Position numbers and translations under genes: made by a program. The notes under the pieces were generated by a model. That model did not search any database. It saw nothing but the letters and a program-made list of their open reading frames with translations, and was not told where the DNA came from. Positions 8,010 through 17,018 of a stretch of DNA of 53,745 nucleotides are shown here, piece after piece. Every line of letters begins with the position of its first letter. The stretch's first letter is position 1. This stretch comes from an uncultured Lachnospiraceae bacterium (GTDB taxonomy: Bacteria > Bacillota > Clostridia > Lachnospirales > Lachnospiraceae), in NCBI GenBank assembly GCA_900550235.1, contig URRQ01000010.1:1-53745 (forward strand), given 5' to 3'.

Positions 8010-9677
8010 ATGGCTAGAGAGATGTGTACAGTATATATCGGGAATGAGGAAAAAGTATACGAGAAGGGGACGACGTATGAGCAGATTGCGGCAGAGTATC
8101 AAAAACAGTATGCTGATGATATTGTGCTTGTATTCTCAGATGGTAAGCTACAGGAACTTCCGAAAAAGATAAAACCAGGATGTCGGATTGAATTTGTTAC
8201 GACGGCATCTGCTGTTGGAATTGCTACATATAGAAGAAGTATGTGTCTTCTTCTTGTGAAGGCGATTTATGATGTGGCAGGGAGAGAGAAGGTAGAAAAA
8301 GTAAGAATCCAATTTTCTGTAAGTAAAGGATATTACTGTACAGTAAAAGGTGAATTTGAAATTACAGAAGAATTTCTTGCAGACGTACGAAGAAAAATGC
8401 ATCAGATGGTAGAAGAAAGCATTCCTATCAAAAAACGTTCAGTTCGTGTAGATGACGCTATTGCCCTGTTCCGAAAATACGGAATGTACGATAAGGAACG
8501 ATTATTCAAGTATCGTCGTGTTTCTACGGTGAATCTGTATAGCATCAATGGATTTGAAGATTATTATTATGGATACATGGTTCCAAATACTTCCTATTTG
8601 AAATATTTTGAATTGTTCGCATATGATGAAGGGTTTGTACTTCAAATGCCTGAGAAGAAAGCACCAAAGGAAGTTCCGGAATTTCGTCCGCAGCATAAAT
8701 TGTTTGGTATTTTGAAAGAATCGACCGAATGGGGCGATATGATGGATATTGAGACAGTTGGAGATCTGAACGATCAAGTGACAAAGAGAGATGTAAGTGA
8801 AGTAATCCTTGTGCAAGAAGCGTTGCAGGAAAAGAAGATAGCAGATCTTGCAGAGCAGATCGCGAAGAAACCATCTGTCAAATTTGTCTTGATTGCAGGA
8901 CCTTCTTCTTCGGGGAAAACAACCTTTTCGCATCGATTATCCATTCAGCTGAGAGCACAAGGAATGAATCCGCATCCGATTGCGGTAGATAATTATTTTG
9001 TGGATAGAGAACATACACCGAAGGATGAAAATGGAGAATATAATTTTGAATGTTTGGAAGCGATTGATATAGAGCTTTTCAATCAGAATATGATGGATCT
9101 TCTCGAAGGAAAAGAAGTTTTACTTCCTACATTTAATTTTAAGACGGGAAAACGTGAGTATAATACGAAACCACAGCAATTAGGTGTAAATGATATTCTT
9201 GTAATAGAGGGAATTCATTGTCTGAATGATGCGTTAACATATAAATTGAATGCAGATAATAAATTTAAGATTTATATTAGTGCATTGACACAGCTTAATA
9301 TTGACGAGCATAACAGAATCCCGTCTACAGACGGCAGACTGTTAAGGCGCATTGTCAGAGATGCAAGAACGCGAGGAACATCAGCACAGCAAACGATTGC
9401 TATGTGGCCGTCGGTTAGAAGAGGAGAAGAAGCGAATATATTCCCATATCAAGAGCAAGCAGATGCAATGTTTAATTCTGCGCTCAATTATGAATTGGCA
9501 GTATTAAAACAATATGCAGAGCCGATTTTGTTTGGCATCGATAAAGATTGCAAAGAATATGTGGAAGCAAAGAGATTATTAAAATTCTTAGATTATTTTG
9601 TAGGAATCAATGCAGAATATATTCCGCAGAATTCTTTACTGCGTGAGTTTGTTGGTGGTGGCTGTTTCCATATCTAA
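8010..9677 (+). CDS. Nucleoside (uridine) kinase-like protein with N-terminal TGS domain
   Basis: A 555-residue composite protein. Residues about 4-65 resemble a TGS domain. About 66-230 resemble the second, editing-type region of threonyl-tRNA synthetases. About 265-555 form a uridine kinase/phosphoribulokinase P-loop domain with Walker A GPSSSGKTT at 297-305. The kinase half carries VIEGIHCLND and the RIVRDARTRG helix of uridine kinases. The expected reaction is NTP-dependent phosphorylation of a nucleoside, but substrate and the purpose of the fusion are unknown. It is the last gene of the operon, and its stop codon lies inside the terminator hairpin. The fold assignment is good and the substrate is uncertain. 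Confidence 0.8.
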   Translation: MAREMCTVYIGNEEKVYEKGTTYEQIAAEYQKQYADDIVLVFSDGKLQELPKKIKPGCRIEFVTTASAVGIATYRRSMCLLLVKAIYDVAGREKVEKVRIQFSVSKGYYCTVKGEFEITEEFLADVRRKMHQMVEESIPIKKRSVRVDDAIALFRKYGMYDKERLFKYRRVSTVNLYSINGFEDYYYGYMVPNTSYLKYFELFAYDEGFVLQMPEKKAPKEVPEFRPQHKLFGILKESTEWGDMMDIETVGDLNDQVTKRDVSEVILVQEALQEKKIADLAEQIAKKPSVKFVLIAGPSSSGKTTFSHRLSIQLRAQGMNPHPIAVDNYFVDREHTPKDENGEYNFECLEAIDIELFNQNMMDLLEGKEVLLPTFNFKTGKREYNTKPQQLGVNDILVIEGIHCLNDALTYKLNADNKFKIYISALTQLNIDEHNRIPSTDGRLLRRIVRDARTRGTSAQQTIAMWPSVRRGEEANIFPYQEQADAMFNSALNYELAVLKQYAEPILFGIDKDCKEYVEAKRLLKFLDYFVGINAEYIPQNSLLREFVGGGCFHI

Positions 9678-9690
9678 GAAACAGCCGTTT
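9660..9690 (+). terminator. Terminator overlapping the nucleoside kinase stop codon
   Basis: GGCTGTTTC (9660-9668) pairs with GAAACAGCC (9678-9686), followed by GTTT. The loop contains the kinase stop codon, and the hairpin ends three bases short of the stop of the convergent RluA-type gene. The T tract is short, so efficiency is uncertain. Confidence 0.6.
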
Positions 9691-10582
9691 AGTGATCTGG
9701 TGGAAAGAGAAGACGCATATCTTCCGGAAGAGGAACTGTAAAAATAAGTGGTTCCTTTGTGATCGGGTGGGCAAAAGACAATTGATAAGAATGTAATGCT
9801 TGTCTTTGGATGATCGAATAATCCGGATTATATAAAAAGTCTCCCGGTAGAGGATGACCGATAGATTTCATATGCACACGAATTTGATGGGTACGCCCTG
9901 TCTCTAGTTTTAGGGAGACGAGGGAGTATCCATTTTTGTATGCAAGTCTTTTGAAATGAGTCCTTGCAGGGTCGCCTGTTATGAGATTCACTTCTCGTTC
10001 AATTGTAGAACCGTCAACTCTTCCGATTGGTTTGTCAATGATTCCTTGATCCGGTACAAAGCCTGTAGCAATGGCAAGATATTCTCGGTGAACTTCTCGG
10101 TTTTTAATCATAGTTGATAAAAGCGAGGCGCTGTACATATTCTTTGCAAGTATCAAAAGCCCGGTCGTATCCTTGTCCAAACGATTCATACAACGATAAA
10201 CAAAAGGTTCTTTTCGTTCCTGATATAGATAGGCAACTGCATTTGCCAAGGTGTTGTCATAATTACCTTGAGAAGGGTGGATGGGTGTATCAGCTGCTTT
10301 GTTGATCACCATGAGATCGTCATCTTCGTAAAGGATAGAAAGAGCGAGCGGGGAGGGAACGATATTATCAGAAGTTGTTGTCTCAATAAGAGTAATCGTG
10401 AGAATATCGTTTTCGTGAAGGATATCCCGTACTCTGCCCCATTCGTTATTGAGTAAAATTCCACGTTCTGTCCGTTTTAAATGTGTGATTATCGGAGAAG
10501 AATACTGATGATGCTTTAAAAATGACAGAATGTTTTTCCCTTCAAATTCTACAGGGATAGTATAAGTAAAAATACGATTCAT
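9689..10582 (-). CDS. RluA family pseudouridine synthase
   Basis: Pseudouridine synthase of 297 residues that isomerises a uridine in rRNA or tRNA. The catalytic motif reads NRLDKDTTGLLIL with the essential aspartate at D136. The usual HRLD histidine is replaced by Asn, which occurs in this branch. The C-terminal LETGRTHQIRVHM and GHPLPGD motifs are intact. The first about 70 residues look like a degenerate S4-type RNA-binding domain (ILSFLKHHQYSSPIITHLKR). It lies 12 bases downstream of aroC and is presumably cotranscribed with it. The target RNA site (RluC-, RluD- or YlyB-like) cannot be decided here. Confidence 0.9.
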   Translation of the reverse strand: MNRIFTYTIPVEFEGKNILSFLKHHQYSSPIITHLKRTERGILLNNEWGRVRDILHENDILTITLIETTTSDNIVPSPLALSILYEDDDLMVINKAADTPIHPSQGNYDNTLANAVAYLYQERKEPFVYRCMNRLDKDTTGLLILAKNMYSASLLSTMIKNREVHREYLAIATGFVPDQGIIDKPIGRVDGSTIEREVNLITGDPARTHFKRLAYKNGYSLVSLKLETGRTHQIRVHMKSIGHPLPGDFLYNPDYSIIQRQALHSYQLSFAHPITKEPLIFTVPLPEDMRLLFPPDH

Positions 10583-10594
10583 ATGTGTAATTTC

Positions 10595-11701
10595 CTATTT
10601 GTCGTGTTTGTAAAATTCTGTAATCTTGTCCATACGTGCACTCATGTTCAATAGCAGCATATCTGCGAGTGTAAGAGCAGTCATAGTCTCAACGACAACA
10701 ACTGCACGAGGAACAATGATTGGATCATGGCGACCATGAATGATCAATTCGGTATTGTTACCATCTTCCGTCACAGTCTGTTGTGGCTGGGCAATGGATG
10801 GGGTAGGTTTGAATGCGGCACGAAAGATGAGGTCGCAACCATCACTCATTCCTCCAAGCACTCCTCCGGAATGGTTACTTTTCTTTATGAGCGTTCCATT
10901 GTCGTTACAGAAACAATCGTTATTTGTGCTGCCTTTGGAAGAGGCGGCTGAAAATCCGTCGCCAATTTCGAAACCTTTGACTGCTCCGATAGACAGAATA
11001 GCTTTTGCTAAATTCGCATCCAGTTTTTCGAAAACCGGTTCGCCAATTCCGATCGGCATATTTTTGACGACACACTCTACGATTCCTCCTGCGGAATCCA
11101 AATCATGTATACAAGAATTCAAATATTCTTCAGCTTGCTTGGCATAGGAATTATTTGGCATGTATAAAGGATTGCAAGAAATATCAGAATAACAGTATTG
11201 GTTTGAAGGAATTGAAATCGGACCAATGGATTTGGTATAGGTTAGAATTTCAATCCCCATTTCTTTTAACAGTTTGGAGGCAATTGCTCCGGCTGCAACG
11301 CGCCCAATCGTTTCGCGACCGGAAGAACGACCGCCTCCGCGATAGTCACGAACACCGTATTTATTTTGGAAAGTATAGTCTGCGTGTCCCGGACGATAGC
11401 AGGAGGCCAGATTTCCATAATCTTTGGAATGTTGATCTTCATTAAAAACAAGAAGAGAAATAGGTGTTCCGGTAGTCACGCCATGAAAAGTACCGGAGAG
11501 AATCTCAATTCTGTCATTTTCTGCTCTTTTTGTTGTATATTTACTCTGTCCCGGCTTGCGGCGGTTTAGATAAAGTTGTATATCTTCTTCTGATAAAGGC
11601 AGACCTGCGGGGCAACCATCAATGACCACTCCAATTCCTCTGCCATGCGACTCTCCCCATGTTGTGATTTTAAAAATAGTTCCGTATGTTGATCCGGCCA
11701 T
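10595..11701 (-). CDS. aroC: Chorismate synthase
   Basis: Chorismate synthase of 368 residues, the last step of the shikimate pathway. It converts 5-enolpyruvylshikimate-3-phosphate to chorismate using reduced FMN. Signature segments are TWGESHGRGIGVVIDGCPAG near the N-terminus, GGGRSSGRETIGRVAAGA (residues about 120-137) and the C-terminal HGRHDPIIVPRAVVV. The length is normal. A strong promoter lies immediately upstream at 11736-11764. No other shikimate gene is adjacent. The nearest user of chorismate in the window is pheA at 49 kb. Confidence 0.97.
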   Translation of the reverse strand: MAGSTYGTIFKITTWGESHGRGIGVVIDGCPAGLPLSEEDIQLYLNRRKPGQSKYTTKRAENDRIEILSGTFHGVTTGTPISLLVFNEDQHSKDYGNLASCYRPGHADYTFQNKYGVRDYRGGGRSSGRETIGRVAAGAIASKLLKEMGIEILTYTKSIGPISIPSNQYCYSDISCNPLYMPNNSYAKQAEEYLNSCIHDLDSAGGIVECVVKNMPIGIGEPVFEKLDANLAKAILSIGAVKGFEIGDGFSAASSKGSTNNDCFCNDNGTLIKKSNHSGGVLGGMSDGCDLIFRAAFKPTPSIAQPQQTVTEDGNNTELIIHGRHDPIIVPRAVVVVETMTALTLADMLLLNMSARMDKITEFYKHDK

Positions 11702-11735
11702 AATGCACGTCCTTTCTTTTGTTTGTTACATAAGT

Positions 11736-11764
11736 ATTATAGAATAAGCGCAAATGTATCGCAA
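11736..11764 (-). promoter_or_regulatory. Promoter of aroC
   Basis: Read on the minus strand: TTGCGA (11764-11759), 17 bases, TATAAT (11741-11736). It is back-to-back with the promoter of the L,D-transpeptidase gene. Confidence 0.75.
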
Positions 11765-11787
11765 TTATTAATTTTTGAAATTTGCTA

Positions 11788-11816
11788 TATACAAGTGGAA
11801 AATGAAGTATTATAAT
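11788..11816 (+). promoter_or_regulatory. Promoter of the L,D-transpeptidase gene
   Basis: TATACA (11788-11793), 17 bases, TATAAT (11811-11816). The -10 is perfect and the -35 matches at four of six positions. Confidence 0.6.
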
Positions 11817-11862
11817 ACTAAAGATAGTGATTTTTTATGGATTAAAAGGGGAGAAACACTAA

Positions 11863-13407
11863 ATGAGCGATTCTAACAAAAAGAGAAAAAAAGTAAGACC
11901 GAAACAAAATACTGTAATAGAAGAAGAAAAAGAACTGGTTTTTCTATACGATGATGATGAAGTAAATCCGAATTATAATAAAGAAGCTGACATGGAGAGA
12001 AAAGCAAAAAAGGCAAAAGTGAAAAAAAGAGTCGGCATTGTATGCGCATCTGTTTTAGGTGCAATCCTCGCAATATATCTCGGAATTGCTTTATTCTTTC
12101 ATAGCCATTTTTATTTTAACACAACAATCAATGGAAATGATTTCAGCACAAAAACAATTGAAGATGTAGAAGAGTACATGGCTGGACAAGTTGATGGATA
12201 TGTACTGTCACTTATAGGGAATGACAATACAACAGAGACAATTACGGGAAAAGAAATCTCCATGAAATATAAAAAAGGAGAAGGTTTGGCTAAAGTATTG
12301 GAGTCACAAAATCCATTTTTATGGCCAAAGTCACTTTGGGAAAAAGAAGATCTTCATGTAGAAGTTGGTGTAGAGTATGACAAAAAAGCGTTGGATACAA
12401 AGATTGCTTCATTAAAAAGTGTATCCAATCCAAAACCAACGAATTCCGTATCAGCAATGCCGGTATTTGATGGAAATCAATTTACAATAAAAAAAGAAGT
12501 GTACGGGAATAAAGTTGATATCACGACTATGACGAAAGCGATAGAAGATCATTTGAACGGTTTTGTAGATACTTTAAATATGGAAGAAGAAAAATGCTAT
12601 GTTCAGCCTAAGTTTTTATCAGATGCCAAGGAAGTGGCAGCAGCACGAGATAAAATGAATCAGTACATCAAAGCCAGTGTAACTTATGATTTTACACCAC
12701 ATACTGAAGTGGTAGATAAGGCGGTAATCTCCGGCTGGCTTACGGTGGATGGAGACATGAATGTTACATTCCAAAAGGAGAAAGTGAAAGAGTATATCAA
12801 AGGACTTGCGTCGAAATATAATACGTCTGGAAAACCACGTTCATTTGTAACTGCAAATGGTAATACGGTAGAAGTTCGAAACGGAGTATACGGTTGGAAA
12901 ATCAATCAGGATAAAGAATATGAGAAACTGGTTGCAAATATTGAAGCCGGAGAAACTGTAAAGCGTGAACCGGAATACAGCAGACGGGCGAAAAGCCATG
13001 AAGGAAATGACTTTGGAAATACGTATGTTGAAATTGATTTGTCAAGTCAGCGTCTTTGGTTTATTAAAGATGGACAGAAGATGATGGAGTCGGACATTGT
13101 TACCGGTAATCCAAACAAAGGAAATGCCACACCACAAGGGGTATATACAGTTACTTACAAAACTAAAAATGCAACACTTCGTGGTCCAAAACAGCCAGAT
13201 GGAAGTTATGAGTGGGAATCACCGGTATCATTTTGGATGCCATTTAATGGAGGAATTGGTATGCATGATGCAAACTGGCAATCCGCTTTTGGTGGATCCA
13301 GATACAAAACGCATGGTTCCCACGGCTGTGTCAACATGCCTTACGAAAAAGCAAAACAGGTTTATGGATATATTGATGCAGGAACAGTAGTAGTTTGTCA
13401 CTATTAA
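11863..13407 (+). CDS. Membrane-anchored L,D-transpeptidase (YkuD family)
   Basis: Cell-wall enzyme of 514 residues that would make 3-3 peptidoglycan crosslinks or attach proteins to peptidoglycan. A charged cytoplasmic tail of about 50 residues (many Lys/Glu) precedes one transmembrane helix (VGIVCASVLGAILAIYLG, around 55-78). The extracellular part has a putative peptidoglycan-binding region at about 110-370. The C-terminal YkuD catalytic domain follows, from YVEIDLSSQRLWF onward. The active site reads HGSHGCVNM with catalytic C489 and H487 upstream of it. GGGGAGAAA precedes the ATG. Single gene with its own promoter. The catalytic call is firm and the substrate role is inferred. Confidence 0.92.
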   Translation: MSDSNKKRKKVRPKQNTVIEEEKELVFLYDDDEVNPNYNKEADMERKAKKAKVKKRVGIVCASVLGAILAIYLGIALFFHSHFYFNTTINGNDFSTKTIEDVEEYMAGQVDGYVLSLIGNDNTTETITGKEISMKYKKGEGLAKVLESQNPFLWPKSLWEKEDLHVEVGVEYDKKALDTKIASLKSVSNPKPTNSVSAMPVFDGNQFTIKKEVYGNKVDITTMTKAIEDHLNGFVDTLNMEEEKCYVQPKFLSDAKEVAAARDKMNQYIKASVTYDFTPHTEVVDKAVISGWLTVDGDMNVTFQKEKVKEYIKGLASKYNTSGKPRSFVTANGNTVEVRNGVYGWKINQDKEYEKLVANIEAGETVKREPEYSRRAKSHEGNDFGNTYVEIDLSSQRLWFIKDGQKMMESDIVTGNPNKGNATPQGVYTVTYKTKNATLRGPKQPDGSYEWESPVSFWMPFNGGIGMHDANWQSAFGGSRYKTHGSHGCVNMPYEKAKQVYGYIDAGTVVVCHY

Positions 13408-13460
13408 TGAGAAGCGCGCATCGTGAAGATGCAATAAGAATGGAAAAGGATGCATGAATT

Positions 13461-14588
13461 ATGTATAAAATTTTGAAAAAAGACGGTCTTGCAAAGCGGG
13501 CAAGACTGGAAACGGTACATGGAGTCATTGAGACTCCGGTATTTATGAACGTAGGAACAGCAGCAGCAATCAAAGGCGCTGTTTCTACAGAAGATTTGCA
13601 ACAGATCAAGACTCAGGTGGAGCTTTCCAATACTTACCATTTACATGTACGTCCAGGAGATCAAGTCATAAAAAAATTAGGCGGTCTTCATAAGTTTATG
13701 GTATGGGATAAGCCAATCCTTACAGATTCTGGCGGGTTTCAAGTGTTTTCTTTAGCGGGTCTTCGTAAAATCAAAGAAGAAGGAGTATATTTTCAGTCTC
13801 ATATTGATGGTCGCAAGATTTTTATGGGGCCAGAGGAGAGTATGCAGATTCAATCAAATTTAGCTTCGACAATCGCTATGGCATTTGACGAATGTCCATC
13901 CAGTGTTGCAAGTAGAGAGTATATTCAAAACTCTGTGGATAGAACAACAAGATGGCTTGCAAGATGTAAGAAAGAAATGGCGAGATTAAATTCTTTAGAA
14001 GATACGATCAATAAGAATCAGCTTCTTTTTGGAATCAATCAAGGAGCTATTTTTGAGGATATTCGAATTGATCACGCAAAGCGCATTTCAGAGTTGGATT
14101 TAGACGGATATGCACTTGGAGGTTTGGCAGTAGGAGAATCTCATGAAGAGATGTACCGAATCCTGGATGCAACGGTTCCATATCTCCCGGAAAACAAACC
14201 GACATATCTGATGGGAGTTGGAACTCCGGCAAATATTCTGGAGGCTGTAGATCGTGGTGTAGATTTCTTCGACTGCGTATATCCGAGCAGAAATGGTCGG
14301 CATGGTCATGTATATACAAATCATGGAAAAATCAATCTCTTCAATGCAAAATATGAATTGGATGATCGGCCAATTGAAGAGGGGTGTCAATGTCCTGCTT
14401 GTCAGAAATACAGTAGAGCCTATATCCGTCATTTATTGAAAGCAAAAGAAATGCTTGGAATGAGACTTTGTGTCCTTCATAATCTATATTTCTATAATAC
14501 GATGATGGAAGAAATCAGAGAAGCTATCGAACAAGGAAGATATAAAGAATATAAGAAACAGAAGCTTGACATGATGTCCGGAAAATAG
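13461..14588 (+). CDS. tgt: Queuine tRNA-ribosyltransferase
   Basis: Tgt, 375 residues, exchanges guanine-34 for the queuosine precursor preQ1 (or queuine) in tRNAs with GUN anticodons. The catalytic and base-recognition motifs are DSGGFQVFSL near residue 90, LGGLAVGE around 215, and the nucleophile region GVDFFDCVYPSRNGRHG near 265-280. The zinc site is CQCPACQ with a following LHN histidine. The start ATG 13461 follows AAAAGGATG. It is 40 bases before yajC, an old neighbour (tgt-yajC) in many bacteria. No preQ1 synthesis or transport genes are nearby. Confidence 0.97.
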   Translation: MYKILKKDGLAKRARLETVHGVIETPVFMNVGTAAAIKGAVSTEDLQQIKTQVELSNTYHLHVRPGDQVIKKLGGLHKFMVWDKPILTDSGGFQVFSLAGLRKIKEEGVYFQSHIDGRKIFMGPEESMQIQSNLASTIAMAFDECPSSVASREYIQNSVDRTTRWLARCKKEMARLNSLEDTINKNQLLFGINQGAIFEDIRIDHAKRISELDLDGYALGGLAVGESHEEMYRILDATVPYLPENKPTYLMGVGTPANILEAVDRGVDFFDCVYPSRNGRHGHVYTNHGKINLFNAKYELDDRPIEEGCQCPACQKYSRAYIRHLLKAKEMLGMRLCVLHNLYFYNTMMEEIREAIEQGRYKEYKKQKLDMMSGK

Positions 14589-14627
14589 TATTATGGTAAT
14601 ATCGTTAAATTTTAGGAGGAAGTTAGA

Positions 14628-14933
14628 ATGAATGGTATTTTAGCATCAGGCGGAATGGGATTCGTAGGAATTATTCTTATGTATGTAGTAATCATCGGTG
14701 GATTCTGGTTTTTACTTATGCGTCCGCAGAAAAAAGAACAGAAAAGAATTCAGCTTATGCTTTCTGAATTAGCTGTTGGTGACACAGTACTGACAACATG
14801 TGGTTTCTATGGTGTAGTAATCGATGTACAGGAAGATGATGTAGTTGTAGAATTTGGTAACAACAAGAACTGTCGTATTCCAATGCAGAAAGCTGCTATT
14901 ACACAGGTAGAAAAGCCTGCAATTGAAGGGTAA
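14628..14933 (+). CDS. yajC: Preprotein translocase subunit YajC
   Basis: Small membrane protein of 101 residues that associates with SecDF-YidC. One transmembrane segment (IILMYVVIIGGFWFLLM, around residues 12-29) is followed by the family signature RPQKKEQKR. A soluble domain follows, with GDTVLTTCGFYGVV and the VVEFGNN strand. AGGAGG stands before the ATG. The gene ends in a strong terminator. secD and secF are not next to it here, although they often are in other bacteria. Confidence 0.95.
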   Translation: MNGILASGGMGFVGIILMYVVIIGGFWFLLMRPQKKEQKRIQLMLSELAVGDTVLTTCGFYGVVIDVQEDDVVVEFGNNKNCRIPMQKAAITQVEKPAIEG

Positions 14934-14948
14934 TTAGATAAGTAATTT

Positions 14949-14982
14949 AAAAGGAATATGCAATCCGCATATTCCTTTTTTT
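14949..14982 (+). terminator. Terminator after yajC
   Basis: AAGGAATATGC (14951-14961) pairs with GCATATTCCTT (14967-14977) around AATCC, followed by a run of Ts. The ribosome binding site of the next gene begins only 6 bases later. Confidence 0.9.
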
Positions 14983-15001
14983 GAAAAAAGGAGGTAACAC
15001 C

Positions 15002-16789
15002 ATGAGAGTGGAAGAAAGAATCGCAAAATTGCGCGAGCAGATGAAAGAAAGAGGGATGGATGTTTACATTGTTCCGACAGCAGATTTTCATCAAAGTGAA
15101 TATGTAGGAGAACATTTTAAAGCAAGAAAATTCATGACAGGATTTTCCGGTTCCGCAGGAACAGCAGTATTCACGATGACAGAAGCACGTCTTTGGGTAG
15201 ATGGAAGATATTTTATTCAGGCTGCTGCACAGATTGAGGGAACATCCATTGAGATGATGAAGATGGGAAAACCGGGAGTACCAACAATTGATGAATATTT
15301 AAAAGAAGCAATTCCGGAGAATGGAACGCTTGGATTTGACGGTCGTGTTGTTGCGATGGGAAATGGAAGACGCTATGAAGAAATCGTAGCAGAAAAGAAT
15401 GGGAAAATCGTATATGCCTATGACCTTGTTGGGGAAATCTGGGAGGATCGTCCAGAGCTTTCTAAAGAGCCTGTTTTTACTTTGGAAGAAAAATATACCG
15501 GAGAATCTACAGCAAGTAAGTTAAAAAGAATCCGTGAAAAAATGACAGAGAATGGGGCGACTGTTCATGTTCTTACAACATTGGATGATATTTGCTGGAC
15601 ACTCAATATTCGTGGAAATGATATTGAATTCTTCCCACTTGTACTTTCTTATGCAGTGATTACAATGGATCAGATGCATTTGTACATAGATGAGTCTAAA
15701 TTAGATGAGGAAATCAAAGCTTCTTTTGCAAAAGACGGAATCGTGCTTCATCCATACAATGATATTTATGAAGATATCAAAGCTTATGGGGCAGAAGAGA
15801 CATTCTTAATCGACCCAATCCGTTTGAATTATGCGTTATACAGCAATATTTGCAAAGATGCGAAAAAGGTAGAGGCACAGAATCCGGAAGAGGTGTTCAA
15901 GGGAATCAAAAATAAAGTTGAGATTGAAAATATCCGTAAAGCGCAGATTAAAGATAGTGTTGCTCACGTTCGTTTTATGAAATGGCTCAAGGAGCATGTA
16001 GGAAAAGAAACGATTACAGAGATGAGCGCTTCAGATAAATTAGATGAATTTCGTGCAGAGATGGGTAACTTTATCCGTCCAAGCTTCGAACCAATTTCTT
16101 CTTATGGTGAACATGCTGCTCTTTGCCACTATACATCTTCCCCAGAGACAAATGTGGAATTAAAAGAAGGAAGCGTATTTTTAACAGATACAGGAGCAGG
16201 ATTCTGGGAAGGTTCTACAGATATTACGAGAACTTACGCTTTGGGCGAAATTCCGGATATTATGAAAGAACATTTCACATTGATCGTTATGTGTAACCTT
16301 GGTCTTGCAAGCGCCAGATTCGTAAAAGGATGCAGCGGAAGCAACTTAGATCCATTTGCAAGAAAACCGCTTTGGGACAGAGGACTTGACTTTAATCACG
16401 GAACAGGACACGGAGTCGGATATCTTCTGAACATCCATGAAGGTCCGTTAAACATCGGTTGGGGAAGCCGCGGAAGCAATATTGTGCCATTACAGGAAGG
16501 TATGATATTTACAGATGAACCTGGTATTTATATTGAAGGTTCTCATGGTGTTCGTTTGGAAAATGAACTTCTTGTACGTGAAGGTGAGAAGAACGAATAT
16601 GGACAGTTTATGTATTTGGAACCACTTACATTCATACCATTTGACTTGGATGCAGTGAAAGTAGAGATGCTGTCAGAAGAGTACAAAAAACTTTTGAATG
16701 AATATCATGCAGCGGTATATGAAAATATAGCGCCATACTTAAATGATGAAGAAAAAGCATGGTTAAAGAATTATACAAGAGCAATTTAA
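15002..16789 (+). CDS. Xaa-Pro aminopeptidase, M24B family
   Basis: Cytoplasmic aminopeptidase P of 595 residues that removes an N-terminal residue preceding proline. It is the long three-domain form, with two creatinase-like N-terminal domains and an M24 pita-bread catalytic domain from about 310. The five metal ligands are visible as D and D in LTDTGAGFWEGSTDITR, H in HGTGHGVGYLLNIHEGP, E in FTDEPGIYIE, and E in RLENELLV. The frame opens at TTG 14981. ATG 15002 is chosen because AAGGAGG (14988-14994) is 7 bases upstream. The gene is single, between two terminators. Confidence 0.93.
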   Translation: MRVEERIAKLREQMKERGMDVYIVPTADFHQSEYVGEHFKARKFMTGFSGSAGTAVFTMTEARLWVDGRYFIQAAAQIEGTSIEMMKMGKPGVPTIDEYLKEAIPENGTLGFDGRVVAMGNGRRYEEIVAEKNGKIVYAYDLVGEIWEDRPELSKEPVFTLEEKYTGESTASKLKRIREKMTENGATVHVLTTLDDICWTLNIRGNDIEFFPLVLSYAVITMDQMHLYIDESKLDEEIKASFAKDGIVLHPYNDIYEDIKAYGAEETFLIDPIRLNYALYSNICKDAKKVEAQNPEEVFKGIKNKVEIENIRKAQIKDSVAHVRFMKWLKEHVGKETITEMSASDKLDEFRAEMGNFIRPSFEPISSYGEHAALCHYTSSPETNVELKEGSVFLTDTGAGFWEGSTDITRTYALGEIPDIMKEHFTLIVMCNLGLASARFVKGCSGSNLDPFARKPLWDRGLDFNHGTGHGVGYLLNIHEGPLNIGWGSRGSNIVPLQEGMIFTDEPGIYIEGSHGVRLENELLVREGEKNEYGQFMYLEPLTFIPFDLDAVKVEMLSEEYKKLLNEYHAAVYENIAPYLNDEEKAWLKNYTRAI

Positions 16790-16809
16790 AAGGAAAATAG
16801 TAGTTGCTG

Positions 16810-16860
16810 GAAGCATCGTTTCAGAGCTGAGAAATCAGTTGTGGGGCGATGCTTCTTTTT
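16810..16860 (+). terminator. Terminator after the Xaa-Pro aminopeptidase gene
   Basis: GAAGCATCG (16810-16818) pairs with CGATGCTTC (16847-16855), followed by five Ts. The 28-base loop can form a second small stem, so the hairpin is long but uncomplicated. Confidence 0.85.
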
Positions 16861-16918
16861 GTATGAACCAAAAAAACAGAGCACTCTCTAAAAATTCACA
16901 CTTTTGCGTGTTAAAGGG

Positions 16919-16947
16919 TTGAAATGTGAGAAAAAATGAGATATTAT
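16919..16947 (+). promoter_or_regulatory. Promoter of the leuB-ilvD-ilvB operon
   Basis: TTGAAA (16919-16924), 17 bases, TATTAT (16942-16947). The 5' leader would be about 65 bases. No T-box motif or leader peptide rich in Leu, Ile or Val codons was found in it. Confidence 0.7.
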
Positions 16948-17018
16948 TAATCAAAATACACTTTTTATCACAGACAAGAAGAAGGCTTAGAAGTAAGTCT
17001 TGAAGAGAGGGAATGCAT

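Noticed and set aside
11873..12073. Antisense frames within coding genes, for example inside the L,D-transpeptidase gene
   Set aside because: These are shadow frames with no binding site, no family resemblance, and a real gene on the other strand. The same holds for the many similar frames across the window.
16862..17018. T-box or leucine leader peptide before leuB
   Set aside because: The leader after the promoter is about 65 bases and has no T-box consensus, no specifier stem and no Leu-rich frame.
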